A stretch of 64,000 nt of DNA from Pedobacter riviphilus. Its GTDB lineage: Bacteria; Bacteroidota; Bacteroidia; Sphingobacteriales; Sphingobacteriaceae. The DNA is taken from NCBI RefSeq assembly GCF_014692875.1, contig NZ_CP061171.1:3038001-3102000 (forward strand). Direction: 5' to 3'. Shown here piece by piece: positions 36,149 through 44,129 of the stretch. The notes beneath the pieces are model-generated. The model was not told the origin of the DNA. It searched no databases and saw only the letters and a list, made by a program, of their open reading frames with translations. Both the position numbers and the translations under genes were made by a program. Numbering within the stretch: position 1 is the stretch's first letter; each line of letters starts with the position of its first letter.

Positions 36149-37048
36149 CTAAACCCCTTTCAGCTCATCATAAGCAGCAGTTAAACTCCTTTGTATGCCA
36201 TCTCCCTGCCATTCAGGTGCATTTGGAATTGTAGCTGTTTTTAAGATATCTTCTTTGCTTTTGCCAGCTTTAATTTCTCCGCCAACAAAAGTTAAAAGAT
36301 TCTGAAGGTAATTTTGAAAAGCTTTAACATCTGCTTTACTTCCTGTTACTTTTTCGGGGTCTAAGCTGTGCCCCCAGATAAACAGGGTATCATTATCAAA
36401 CTGGGCTAAAATTTTATCCAACGCAGTGATCCAATTGCCAATGTGTGCCCCATTTTCTCTATCAATATAAGGAAATTTACGATTGAAGACTAAATCGCCC
36501 ACATGGACAATATTGGCATGCTCAAAATGGTAAACGGCATCGCCATTGGTATGGCCAGAACCATAATAATAAGCTTTTATGTTCTCATTCCCTACTTTTG
36601 CTGTCCACTTTGTTCCAAAAGTAGCATCGGGTAGTAATTGCTTATCTAAATTATTTGCTTTCTCTGCTGCTCTTTTTTGGTTCACCAGTGAGTTTTGATG
36701 TGCCACAACTTTCTCGGCTAAACCTTTAAAGGAGATATTCCCGGAGGTATGGTCGCCATGATGATGCGTATTAATTAGGTATTTGAAAGGTTTTTCACCT
36801 AGTTTTTTTAATTCTTCGATCACATGAGGTGCAGTAGCCGGAAATTGAGCATCTACCACTACAAAACCATTGCTAGAATTTAGCCATCCTATTGTACCAC
36901 CTTGCTCTGTAAATATACCTACATTATTACGCAATGGTTTAAAGTTATAAGCACGTAACAATTCTTGCTGTGCAAAAACATCTGTTTTATAAATTGACAG
37001 TAAGGCCATTGCCAATGCCGAATTCTTAATAAAATTTCTTCTTTCCAT
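36149..37048 (-). CDS. Exported metallo-beta-lactamase-fold hydrolase
   Basis: A 299-aa MBL-fold protein. The N-terminus MERRNFIKNSALAMALLS has a Tat-like RR(N)F signal, cleaved near VFAQQ. The zinc motif is LINTHHHGDHTSGN near residues 92-105; further ligands are the His in YYGSGHTNGDAVYHF near 161 and the Asp/His in VHVGDLVFNRKFP and WGHSLDP. The pattern resembles periplasmic cyclase/QuinoP-like (SoxH-type) hydrolases rather than true B1 beta-lactamases, but a weak lactamase-like role cannot be excluded. It is probably transcribed alone or with the 67-aa gene upstream, from which a terminator separates it. Confidence 0.87.
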   Translation of the reverse strand: MERRNFIKNSALAMALLSIYKTDVFAQQELLRAYNFKPLRNNVGIFTEQGGTIGWLNSSNGFVVVDAQFPATAPHVIEELKKLGEKPFKYLINTHHHGDHTSGNISFKGLAEKVVAHQNSLVNQKRAAEKANNLDKQLLPDATFGTKWTAKVGNENIKAYYYGSGHTNGDAVYHFEHANIVHVGDLVFNRKFPYIDRENGAHIGNWITALDKILAQFDNDTLFIWGHSLDPEKVTGSKADVKAFQNYLQNLLTFVGGEIKAGKSKEDILKTATIPNAPEWQGDGIQRSLTAAYDELKGV

Positions 37049-37062
37049 TTTGGGATTAAGCT

Positions 37063-37090
37063 AAAAAAACCACAGCAATTGCCGTGGTTT
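37063..37090 (-). terminator. Terminator of the 67-aa gene
   Basis: AAACCAC (37067-37073) pairs with GTGGTTT (37084-37090), with an inner GC/GC pair around AATT; T run on the - strand. Confidence 0.8.
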
Positions 37091-37129
37091 AAATTTAATC
37101 ATTTTGTTCGTTAATTATATTCTGAGCTA

Positions 37130-37333
37130 TTATATTCCTGAACCTGGTGTCGGTCCCGGCTCGTGCCCAGGCCCCAGTGGATTATTCTTGCGTTTATCAT
37201 CTTTGTTAAAAAGATTAGTGGTTATTTTCGATGATTTATTTTCATCTAAAGAATCATGATCTCTCACATCTCCTACTTTTTTATCTAGCAAATCGTTCTC
37301 AACAACTTTACCTTTTTCCTTATTTGTTTCCAT
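37130..37333 (-). CDS. Small hydrophilic protein, unknown function
   Basis: A 67-aa highly charged protein beginning METNKEKGKVVENDLL and ending with a Gly/Pro-rich tail NPLGPGHEPGPTPGSGI. It has no membrane segment or cysteine. The terminator right after its stop and the clean start support a real gene. I recall similar short KD-rich proteins with Gly-Pro tails in Pedobacter, but no function. It may be unstructured. Confidence 0.6.
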   Translation of the reverse strand: METNKEKGKVVENDLLDKKVGDVRDHDSLDENKSSKITTNLFNKDDKRKNNPLGPGHEPGPTPGSGI

Positions 37334-37610
37334 AGCAATTGTAAATTGATGTATTAAAGGAACAAGTGAAAAATAAGATTGTTTTTTCTTAGCTGTTTTG
37401 GGAATGGGTTTGGCGATTTAAATTTTCTAGTCTTAGTGTTTCACGAATACCTCTCCATTAATTTTATTCTTTATATTTCCGTAGCAAAAAACTAAAGTCT
37501 TAGCGAGACGTTAAGACTAGTAAGATTGATGATAAAAAATTAGTTTAACGGTTGGTGAGTCACCAACCAAGTAATCGGGTTTTTCCGGCAAATAAGATGC
37601 AGAAATAAAT

Positions 37611-38038
37611 TCAGCATGACGCAATGCCTAACCTAGAGCAATAAAAAGAAGATACCCGCTGCAAATAATAATCGAAATCAGGCCCTAAATTTATATTTAA
37701 CGCCCCATCAAACGCAGCATAACATCTTCCAACTGGTGATTTCCCTGTTAACCAAAGCGTTCCTTTACAGCGCGAACAAGTATTGGCCTCTTTAGAAAAG
37801 CCGTTAGCATTAATACCATGTTTACCTTTCGCAATTACAGCATTGCTCCGGGAAGGTTTCCTAATTCGTGAATGCAGCCGAAAGAATGAAATCTTCTTTT
37901 ATGGATTTTATTGAAATGATTTGAAGATTCAAACGAAAATGGATTAAGGATAAACTTGTAAATGTGTTTCCTTTCTTCATTTAATTTTTCTTCCTGTTTC
38001 GCGTTCTCTAGATTTTGATTGTTTTGGCTCTTTTCCAT
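37611..38038 (-). pseudogene. Small Cys-containing protein, frameshifted, unknown function
   Basis: The first frame starts MEKSQNNQNLENAKQEEKLN (ATG 38038), is charged at the start and reaches GCIHELGNLPGAML before a stop. Another frame continues as NAVIAKGKHGINANGF, EANTCSRCKGTLWLTGKS, VGRCYAAFDGALNINLGP to a stop at 37613-37611. One extra G in CCCGG at about 37848 joins them as GNLPGSNAVIAKGKHG. The joined product would be about 142 aa with a CSRC pair. The downstream part could instead be a repeat that only looks coding; its far end includes a TCAGCATGACG repeat-like sequence. Function unknown. Confidence 0.5.
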
Positions 38039-38062
38039 GACGATATAGATTGTTGAAAACAT

Positions 38063-38635
38063 GGTTAGTTTTCAGGGTTAACAATTTTAATCAGAATGCC
38101 TTTTTAAACTGCACAATACATTAGTAAAAAAAGCTTTTTAAAATTTGCTTAACCTTATACCACGGGGAATTTGATAAGGTTTCGTTCTGGAACTACATTA
38201 AAATGGCGTGAATAGCCTTTATCTTGATTAAATATAAGTCTTATTTTTGAATTTTGCAAGAGAATTTTACTGATTTAAATAGTCAGTTGAAGGCACCTCG
38301 AAATTGATTGTTTTTTTTGAAATCAGCCACGGTGGCATTTAGGCAAATACAGTCCTGCTCTCCACTTTATCCCGGCGAAGAATCGGGATGCCCATTCCGA
38401 TCAGGTTTAAGTGGCACAGCCTTTAATACTATTTTGGGCTGCAGCGTGCAGAAGAAATTAGGCATTAAGCTATTTAACCGCTAATAGCTACACTAGCCTC
38501 TGTATATAAACCTGGATGGTGTGTAAAGCCCACAGCGTAGCGAGGACTTGAAACGGAAAGCAGGGCTAACCTTAAAATGAAATGCTGTCTTTGCTTTCCA
38601 AAAAAAAATAGACTTCAAACTATGCTTTATCGCAT
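38063..38635. other. 570-bp spacer dominated by a paired repeat
   Basis: Contains the inverted repeat pair at 38351-38567 and otherwise AT-rich DNA without a credible gene. Confidence 0.6.
38351..38567. repeat. Two dispersed-repeat copies in inverted orientation
   Basis: Left copy 38351-38410 (AGTCCTGCT ... ATCAGGTTTA, with a CCCGGCGAAGAATCGGG hairpin) and right copy 38508-38567 (AAACCTGG ... AAAGCAGGGCT, with CCCACAGCGTAGCGAGGACT) face each other across about 100 bp. The whole block may be one composite element with inverted ends. Confidence 0.75.
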
Positions 38636-38663
38636 AAAAAAAGTCCCGATTCTCACCGGGACT
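38634..38663 (-). terminator. Terminator of the cysteine desulfurase gene
   Basis: AGTCCCG (38642-38648) and CGGGACT (38657-38663); T7 follows on the - strand. It is 23 bp after the stop. Confidence 0.92.
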
Positions 38664-38685
38664 CTCCTATTTGGTTAATGATATT

Positions 38686-39834
38686 TTAAGCTAAAGCATT
38701 TTGCTTTACTACCATTTTAACTTTTTCTATTACATAATCTAATTCTTCCTTTGTAGTGTATTTGCTAAATGAAAAGCGCACGGAAGGGCGATTTGGATCG
38801 GCGTTAATACCATTTAACACATGTGAGCCTATATTTGAACCAGAAGAGCATGCGCTGCCACCAGAAGCACAGATACCATTGATATCTAAATTAAATAACA
38901 ACATGTCGGCCATGTCCATCTCCGGGAACGATACATTCAATACAGTGTACAAACTTTTATCGGCATCGGTTTCGCCATTAAAAGCAATTCCTGGGATTTC
39001 GGCAATTAACTGTGCTTTCAAATAATCTTTTAAGCCCTGAATGTATGATTGATGCTGATCCATTTCTGCATAAGCAATTTCTAAGGCTTTAGCTAAGCCC
39101 ACAATACCATATACATTTTCGGTACCACCACGCATATTGCGTTCCTGCGCTCCACCATAAATCATTGGTGGAATTTTAATGTTGCTATTTACATATAAAA
39201 AGCCAACACCTTTAGGTCCATGAAGTTTGTGTGCCGCGCAAACAATAAAATGGGCTTTAAGCTCGCGTACGTTATGCGGGTAATGCCCCATGGTTTGAAC
39301 GGTATCGGCATGGTAAATGGCATTGTATTTCTCGCAGATATCGCCAACTTTAACCATATCGGTCAGGGTACCCAATTCGTTATTGGCATGCATCAACGAA
39401 ACGAAAGTACGTTCGTTATTTTGAAGCAGTTCTTCCAAGTGGTTATAATCGATGTTTCCTTTTTCATCAATATTAACGAAACTTAATTTATCGATCTCAC
39501 CATTTTTAAGCATCGTATTTAAAGTATGCTCAACAGCATGGTGCTCTATTTTTGAAGTAATAGCGTGTTTAATTCCATAGGCTGAAATTCCACAACGGAT
39601 AGCTGTATTATCGGCCTCGGTACCTCCAGAAGTAAAAAATATTTCTGATGGAGATGCATTTAAGAGGCCAGAAACGGTTTTACGGGCTTTCTCTACAAGC
39701 GTTCTCACCTCGCGGCCAAGCGCATGAATGGCAGATGGATTACCGAAATAGTTTTCCATCACGTTTGTCATTTCTGCGATTACTGCCGTATCTAAAGGCG
39801 TTGTGGCCGCATTATCTAAATAGACCCTTTTCAT
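38686..39834 (-). CDS. Cysteine desulfurase (IscS/NifS-like)
   Basis: A 382-aa class V aminotransferase-fold enzyme. It has the NifS opening VYLDNAATTPLD, FFTSGGTEADNTAIR near residue 67, HHAVEHT near 98, the PLP lysine in FIVCAAHKLHGPKGVGFLY near 203, and the active cysteine in the loop CASGGSACSSGS near 325. It removes sulfur from cysteine for iron-sulfur clusters and thio-modifications of tRNA. No iscU or other ISC gene is adjacent, so whether it serves clusters or tRNA is open. A terminator follows; glmM lies upstream on the same strand, with a hairpin between. Confidence 0.93.
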   Translation of the reverse strand: MKRVYLDNAATTPLDTAVIAEMTNVMENYFGNPSAIHALGREVRTLVEKARKTVSGLLNASPSEIFFTSGGTEADNTAIRCGISAYGIKHAITSKIEHHAVEHTLNTMLKNGEIDKLSFVNIDEKGNIDYNHLEELLQNNERTFVSLMHANNELGTLTDMVKVGDICEKYNAIYHADTVQTMGHYPHNVRELKAHFIVCAAHKLHGPKGVGFLYVNSNIKIPPMIYGGAQERNMRGGTENVYGIVGLAKALEIAYAEMDQHQSYIQGLKDYLKAQLIAEIPGIAFNGETDADKSLYTVLNVSFPEMDMADMLLFNLDINGICASGGSACSSGSNIGSHVLNGINADPNRPSVRFSFSKYTTKEELDYVIEKVKMVVKQNALA

Positions 39835-39898
39835 TTCTACGAATATTTAAAAGTTAGTATTGCAAAGATGCCTTGCTAAGGGCGGTCTCTGTTTAAAT

Positions 39899-39932
39899 GT
39901 TCGGGGTTTAATCGTTTTATTAAACCCCGAAC
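39899..39932. terminator. Long hairpin between glmM and the desulfurase gene
   Basis: GTTCGGGGTTTAA (39899-39911) and TTAAACCCCGAAC (39920-39932) form a perfect 13-bp stem with an 8-nt loop. There is no T run on either side, so it could pause, end or stabilise the glmM transcript. Confidence 0.55.
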
Positions 39933-39964
39933 GTGTTATGCTTAATCCTGAAATCCTTTAAGGA

Positions 39965-41350
39965 TTAAAGGTGTAATATTTCTTTAATGTCAGAAATAAT
40001 TTTGTTCGCCAAATTCTCGGCGATGGTTTCATTTTCTGCCTCACTGTAAATCCTAATGATCGGCTCAGTATTAGAACGACGCAAATGTACCCAAGTTTTA
40101 TCAAATTCTATCTTCAAACCATCAATTGTACTGTATGGTTGATTTTTATATTTTTCTTCTACCTGTTTTAACAAATTATCAATATCCATTTCTGGCGTAA
40201 GGGTAATTTTGTTTTTAGAGATGTGGTATTGAGGGTAACTAGCGCGTAATACTGAGATTGATTTACCAAATTTAGCTAAATGCGTTAAAAACAAGGCAAT
40301 ACCAACTAAGGCATCCCTTCCATAATGCGATTCAGGATAGATAATACCGCCGTTTCCTTCACCACCAATAATGGCATTGGTAGCTTTCATTTTGTTTACC
40401 ACGTTTACCTCTCCTACTGCCGATGCGTTATATTCAGTACCTGCATTTTCAGTTACATCGCGTAAAGCGCGTGTTGATGAAAGGTTTGAAACTGTATTTC
40501 CTGGTGTATTTTTCAATACGTAATCGGCTACTGCTACCAAAGTATACTCTTCACCAAACATGCTACCATCTTCGTTCACAAAACATAAACGGTCAACATC
40601 AGGGTCTACTACAATACCTAAGTCGGCATGTTGTTTCTGAACTTCTTTCGATATTTCAGTTAGATTTTCAGGAAGTGGCTCTGGATTGTGCGGAAAATGT
40701 CCGTCTGGAGTACAATATAATTCTACCACCTTGCTCACACCCAAAGCTTTTAATAAGGCAGGTATAAAAATACCGCCAGTTGAATTTACACAGTCGATTA
40801 CTATTTTAAAATCAGCCTTTTTAATTGCCTCAACATCAACCAATGGTAATGCTAAAACTTTATCGATATGCTTTTGAAGGTAAGTATCGTTTTTAATTAC
40901 TTTACCTAGTTTATCTACATCAGCGAAATCAAAATCAGCACTTTCTGCTAAATCTAAAACTTCTTTTCCGTCAGCATCGCTAATAAATTCTCCACTGGCA
41001 TTTAATAATTTTAGGGCATTCCACTGTTTTGGGTTATGGCTTGCGGTTAAAATGATTCCGCCTCCTGCTTTTTCATCAGGTACAGCTACTTCTACAGTTG
41101 GCGTAGTAGATAACCCCAAATCGATTACCTCAATACCCAGGCCTTGTAGCGTTCCGATAACCAGGTTATTCACCATCTCACCCGAAATACGGGCATCACG
41201 TCCTAAAACTATTCTTTTATTGCCTGTTTTTTGCACCACCCAGCTACCGAAGGCAGCTGTAAATTTCACAATATCAAATGGGGTTAAGCCGTCTCCAGCT
41301 CTTCCGCCAATGGTTCCTCGTATTCCTGAAATCGATTTTATTAAAGTCAC
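39965..41350 (-). CDS. glmM: Phosphoglucosamine mutase / alpha-D-phosphohexomutase
   Basis: A 461-aa phosphohexomutase. The phosphoserine loop is GGIILTASHNPKQWNALK near residues 97-114, the metal loop is VDPDVDRLCFV near 245, the sugar loop is GGEGNGGIIYP near 323, and the phosphate-binding end is HLRRSNTEPIIRIYSEA near 425. It converts glucosamine-6-phosphate to glucosamine-1-phosphate on the way to UDP-GlcNAc; phosphomannomutase activity cannot be excluded from sequence alone. The start MTLIKSISGIRGTIGG is standard. An exact -7 box lies 23-30 bp upstream. Confidence 0.92.
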   Translation of the reverse strand: MTLIKSISGIRGTIGGRAGDGLTPFDIVKFTAAFGSWVVQKTGNKRIVLGRDARISGEMVNNLVIGTLQGLGIEVIDLGLSTTPTVEVAVPDEKAGGGIILTASHNPKQWNALKLLNASGEFISDADGKEVLDLAESADFDFADVDKLGKVIKNDTYLQKHIDKVLALPLVDVEAIKKADFKIVIDCVNSTGGIFIPALLKALGVSKVVELYCTPDGHFPHNPEPLPENLTEISKEVQKQHADLGIVVDPDVDRLCFVNEDGSMFGEEYTLVAVADYVLKNTPGNTVSNLSSTRALRDVTENAGTEYNASAVGEVNVVNKMKATNAIIGGEGNGGIIYPESHYGRDALVGIALFLTHLAKFGKSISVLRASYPQYHISKNKITLTPEMDIDNLLKQVEEKYKNQPYSTIDGLKIEFDKTWVHLRRSNTEPIIRIYSEAENETIAENLANKIISDIKEILHL

Positions 41351-41372
41351 TTTATATAATTTATTTGAGGCT

Positions 41373-41380
41373 CAAAAATA
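41373..41380 (-). promoter_or_regulatory. -7 promoter box of glmM
   Basis: TATTTTTG on the - strand, exact TAnnTTTG match close to the glmM ATG. Confidence 0.5.
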
Positions 41381-41653
41381 AGAAAAAAAACAAGATAGCC
41401 GTTATTTCAACCTACCTGTGCAAGTTAATTTACATTGTTTTTATAAGATCAATTTTATAGAATTAGGCAAAGCGCCAAAAACAAACGTGTGTTTAATTGA
41501 AATGTTCGATTGATTTTTTTTGCTAATATTTTCAGGCTTTAAATAAAGATGATAGGCAAAAACAATAGTGGTGAATTACAAGTTCATTTGCAATGCCATA
41601 AAAAAATCAATTCATAATATTCTTGCAACTTTATTGCATAAAAACAAATTCTA

Positions 41654-41685
41654 ACTTTACTAGCGATTGTAAAACCTTATATTTG
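41654..41685 (+). promoter_or_regulatory. Promoter of the methyltransferase-PAP2-ZIP operon
   Basis: TATATTTG at 41678-41685 is an exact -7 match, with a TTT-containing ACTTTAC about 19 bp upstream at the -33 position. Leader to the ATG at 41715 is about 25 nt. Confidence 0.6.
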
Positions 41686-41714
41686 CATCCTTTTAAGATA
41701 CAAACGGCTTTTAT

Positions 41715-42446
41715 ATGCAGCGCAAGTGGTTTCAATATTGGTTTAATTCGCCATATTATCATATTCTTTATCAACAACGAAATGATGCTGAAGCCGAGTT
41801 TTTCATTGATAAGCTCACGCATTTTTTAAATCCTAAAGCCGATGTTAAAATGCTCGATATTGCCTGTGGAAAAGGCCGGCATTCTATTTACCTGAATAAA
41901 AAAGGCTTTGATGTTACGGGAATAGATTTATCGGAACAAAGTATAAAGTATGCAAAACAATTCGAAAACAGCAAATTACACTTCCTTGTTCACGACATGC
42001 GGAGGCTGTTTTACATCAATTATTTTGATATAGCTTTAAATCTATTTACCAGTTTTGGTTATTTTGATACAGAAAAAGACCATGTAAATGCGCTTAAAAC
42101 TTTTCGCAAATGCTTAACTGCCGATGGTATTTTGGTGCTTGATTATTTTAACACCGAAAAGATCATCCGTAATTTAAATTCCTGTGAAACGAAATCACTT
42201 GATGGAATAACTTTTCACATTACCAAAAATGTTATTGATGGGAAAATTATTAAAAAGATAAATTTCGAAGACAAACAAAAGGTATATAATTTCGAAGAAA
42301 GGGTTCAGGCATTTAGTTTTGAAGATTTTCAGCGTATGCTTACCAAGGCCGGGATGGTGATTGAAAAAACTTTTGGCAGCTATGGTTTAGCTGATTTTGA
42401 TGAAAACAGCTCAGATCGGTTAATTTTAATTTGTAAAAAAGCATGA
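41715..42446 (+). CDS. Class I SAM-dependent methyltransferase
   Basis: A 243-aa methyltransferase of the UbiE/Methyltransf_25 type. The SAM-binding motif I is MLDIACGKGRHSIYLNKKG near residue 50, with the acidic end of strand 2 in VTGIDLSEQSIKYA near 72 and a motif near YFDIALNLFTSFGYF at 110. The substrate is unknown; the N-terminus WFQYWFNSPYYHILYQQRND is conserved in a Bacteroidetes-wide family as far as I recall. The PAP2 gene starts inside its stop (ATGA overlap), and ZIP follows, so these three form one operon. Confidence 0.9.
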   Translation: MQRKWFQYWFNSPYYHILYQQRNDAEAEFFIDKLTHFLNPKADVKMLDIACGKGRHSIYLNKKGFDVTGIDLSEQSIKYAKQFENSKLHFLVHDMRRLFYINYFDIALNLFTSFGYFDTEKDHVNALKTFRKCLTADGILVLDYFNTEKIIRNLNSCETKSLDGITFHITKNVIDGKIIKKINFEDKQKVYNFEERVQAFSFEDFQRMLTKAGMVIEKTFGSYGLADFDENSSDRLILICKKA

Positions 42447-43006
42447 TAGAAAGCATACAGCAATTTGACGTAGAATTGTTTTTGAAAATCCACCGCGGGC
42501 TTTCAAACAGTTTTTTTGATTGGCTGATGCCTTTAATGCGTAACCGATTCTTTTGGTCTCCACTTTATCTTTTTATTGTTATTTTTTGCATCAAACAATA
42601 TAAAAAGCAGGGCTATTACATTATCGGCATGGTGCTGTTCACCTTTGCTATGGGCGATTTAATCGCCTCGAGGGTTGTAAAGCCTTTAGTATCGCGTGTA
42701 AGGCCATGTAATGATTTAAGTTTGGCGAACGATATTATTCACCGTGTACCTTGTGGAAGTGGCTTAAGTTTTCCTTCGGCGCATGCTACCAATCATTTTG
42801 CCATAGCTGTTTTTTTAATCTGCATTTTTTATAGCAGATGGAAACCTATTTTACCTATTGGTATCTTCTGGGCATTTATTATCAGTTTTGCGCAAATATA
42901 TGTTGGCGTTCATTACCCCGTTGATGTAACCGTTGGCGCCTTGTTAGGTATAACAATAGGCATTATCTGTTCGATAATATTTAAAAAATTACAACCTGAT
43001 TTTTAA
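42443..43006 (+). CDS. PAP2 family phosphatase
   Basis: A 187-aa membrane phosphatase with about five helices. The three PAP2 signature parts are KPLVSRVRPC near residue 87, PSAHATNHFA near 111, and VGVHYPVDVTVG near 150, which carry the catalytic His residues and the phosphate-binding Arg and Lys. Such enzymes dephosphorylate undecaprenyl pyrophosphate or other lipid phosphates on the outer face of the cytoplasmic membrane. It overlaps the methyltransferase by four bases (ATGA) and is followed after 3 bp by the ZIP transporter, so translation is probably coupled. Confidence 0.93.
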   Translation: MIESIQQFDVELFLKIHRGLSNSFFDWLMPLMRNRFFWSPLYLFIVIFCIKQYKKQGYYIIGMVLFTFAMGDLIASRVVKPLVSRVRPCNDLSLANDIIHRVPCGSGLSFPSAHATNHFAIAVFLICIFYSRWKPILPIGIFWAFIISFAQIYVGVHYPVDVTVGALLGITIGIICSIIFKKLQPDF

Positions 43007-43009
43007 CTT

Positions 43010-43726
43010 ATGGAAATCTGGAAACTCTGTGTACTCTTTTTTTGTGCCTTTTTAGGCGGAACAGCTATCTTTTTGGTTAAAAGTGATAAATCTAAATTAC
43101 TTAAACTAATTTTGTCTTTCAGTGGAGCCTATTTATTTGCCATTACGGTTTTACATTTGATTCCAGATGCCTACAGCGGGCCCGACAAATGGCAGATTGG
43201 CATTTTTATCCTTATTGGTTTCTTATTACAAATTTTCTTAGAACAGTTTTCAGAAGGTGTAGAACATGGTCACATCCATAAACATCACGATGGGCATGTA
43301 TTTCCTTTCGGGGTTATGATCAGCTTGTGTTTGCATGCTTTTTTAGAGGGAATGCCATTGGCAAAAGAGCAACATAATGAACTTATTTTTGGAATTTCAT
43401 TACACCATATCCCTGCAGCCTTTGCATTAGCAAGTATATTGATGCAGAATCATTTTAAAAAAAGCAGCATTGTATTTTATCTAGTTATGTTTGCTATTAT
43501 GGCGCCCCTTGGTTTTTACGTAAGTGTTGGTTTAAGCAACGGCACTATTGGAGGCCTTGATGCTTATTTCAATAAAATTATGGGCATTGTAATTGGTATC
43601 TTCTTACATATTTCTACCACCATATTGTTTGAATCGAGTGCCGATCATAAAATCAATACCCGTAAAATGATTGCCGTTTTATTAGGGATTGGTGTAGCAT
43701 TGATCGGTTTCTTTGCCGGGCACTAG
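43010..43726 (+). CDS. ZIP family metal transporter
   Basis: A 238-aa membrane protein with about eight helices. Metal-site motifs are TVLHLIPDAYSG near residue 45, the His-rich loop EHGHIHKHHDGHV near 85-97, LCLHAFLEGMPLA near 105, and SLHHIPAAFALAS near 130, as in ZupT/ZIP proteins that import zinc and other divalent metals. It closes the methyltransferase-PAP2-ZIP operon. The DNA right after the stop has CAGTTGGCAGTTTTCA words and no clear terminator. Confidence 0.93.
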   Translation: MEIWKLCVLFFCAFLGGTAIFLVKSDKSKLLKLILSFSGAYLFAITVLHLIPDAYSGPDKWQIGIFILIGFLLQIFLEQFSEGVEHGHIHKHHDGHVFPFGVMISLCLHAFLEGMPLAKEQHNELIFGISLHHIPAAFALASILMQNHFKKSSIVFYLVMFAIMAPLGFYVSVGLSNGTIGGLDAYFNKIMGIVIGIFLHISTTILFESSADHKINTRKMIAVLLGIGVALIGFFAGH

Positions 43727-43934
43727 TTCAGTTGGCAGTTTTCAATTTTATTATATTAATGATGAGCAAAATTGGGCGCTCAATAAACATGAAGAGATTA
43801 CTGATGTGCTAAGTTTTGTTTCGATGGGGTTTGAGGTAACACTAAGTGATGTTTATTATCGTGTTCGTTTTGGTCAGGAAAAACGAGACAAAAATTGAGA
43901 AGTGTGAACTGAAAATTTCCAACTGCCAACTGCA

Positions 43935-44078
43935 TCACTTCTTCTCTTTCTTCTTCCCATAACCCCATGGACAGTGCTTACATTTATTTTTACAGCAATA
44001 ACCCCGCTTTAAATGGTAGGATTCGGTAAAAACCATTAACCCATCTTCGTTAAAGTAAAAATCTTCGCCTTCTTTCAT
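43935..44078 (-). CDS. DUF5522 family miniprotein (CCxxxCxxC motif)
   Basis: A 47-aa protein that is easily missed. The sequence starts MKEGEDFYFNEDGLMVFTES, then YHLKRGYCCKNKCKHCPWGY, and ends with a Lys/Glu tail. The cysteine cluster CCKNKCKHCPWGYGKK matches the DUF5522 family of short proteins found across Bacteroidetes, and suggests metal binding. ATG at 44078-44076, stop at 43937-43935. Its 3' end borders an inverted CAGTTGGCAGTT-type word stretch. The neighbour on the same strand upstream is the MBL exonuclease-like gene, 51 bp away. Function is unknown. Confidence 0.85.
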   Translation of the reverse strand: MKEGEDFYFNEDGLMVFTESYHLKRGYCCKNKCKHCPWGYGKKKEKK

Positions 44079-44129
44079 AATAGTTTGATTAAAGATTCTG
44101 AAACGAGTTCAGAATGACGATCCCTAAGG

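Larger units (their letters stand above)
41351..41714. other. Divergent spacer glmM / methyltransferase
   Basis: About 360 bp with a -7 box for each direction (41373-41380 and 41678-41685) and no gene or repeat that I can recognise. Confidence 0.6.

Noticed and set aside
36149..37048. Antibiotic-resistance metallo-beta-lactamase
   Set aside because: The MBL zinc motif is general; sequence context and Tat-like signal fit other periplasmic MBL hydrolases better, and nothing in the sequence shows lactamase specificity.
43713..43898. 61-codon ORF overlapping the end of the ZIP gene
   Set aside because: It looks somewhat protein-like (VLSFVSMGFEVTLSDVYY) but starts within the ZIP gene and contains the CAGTTGGCAGTT word stretch; no family recognised. 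Not enough to call.
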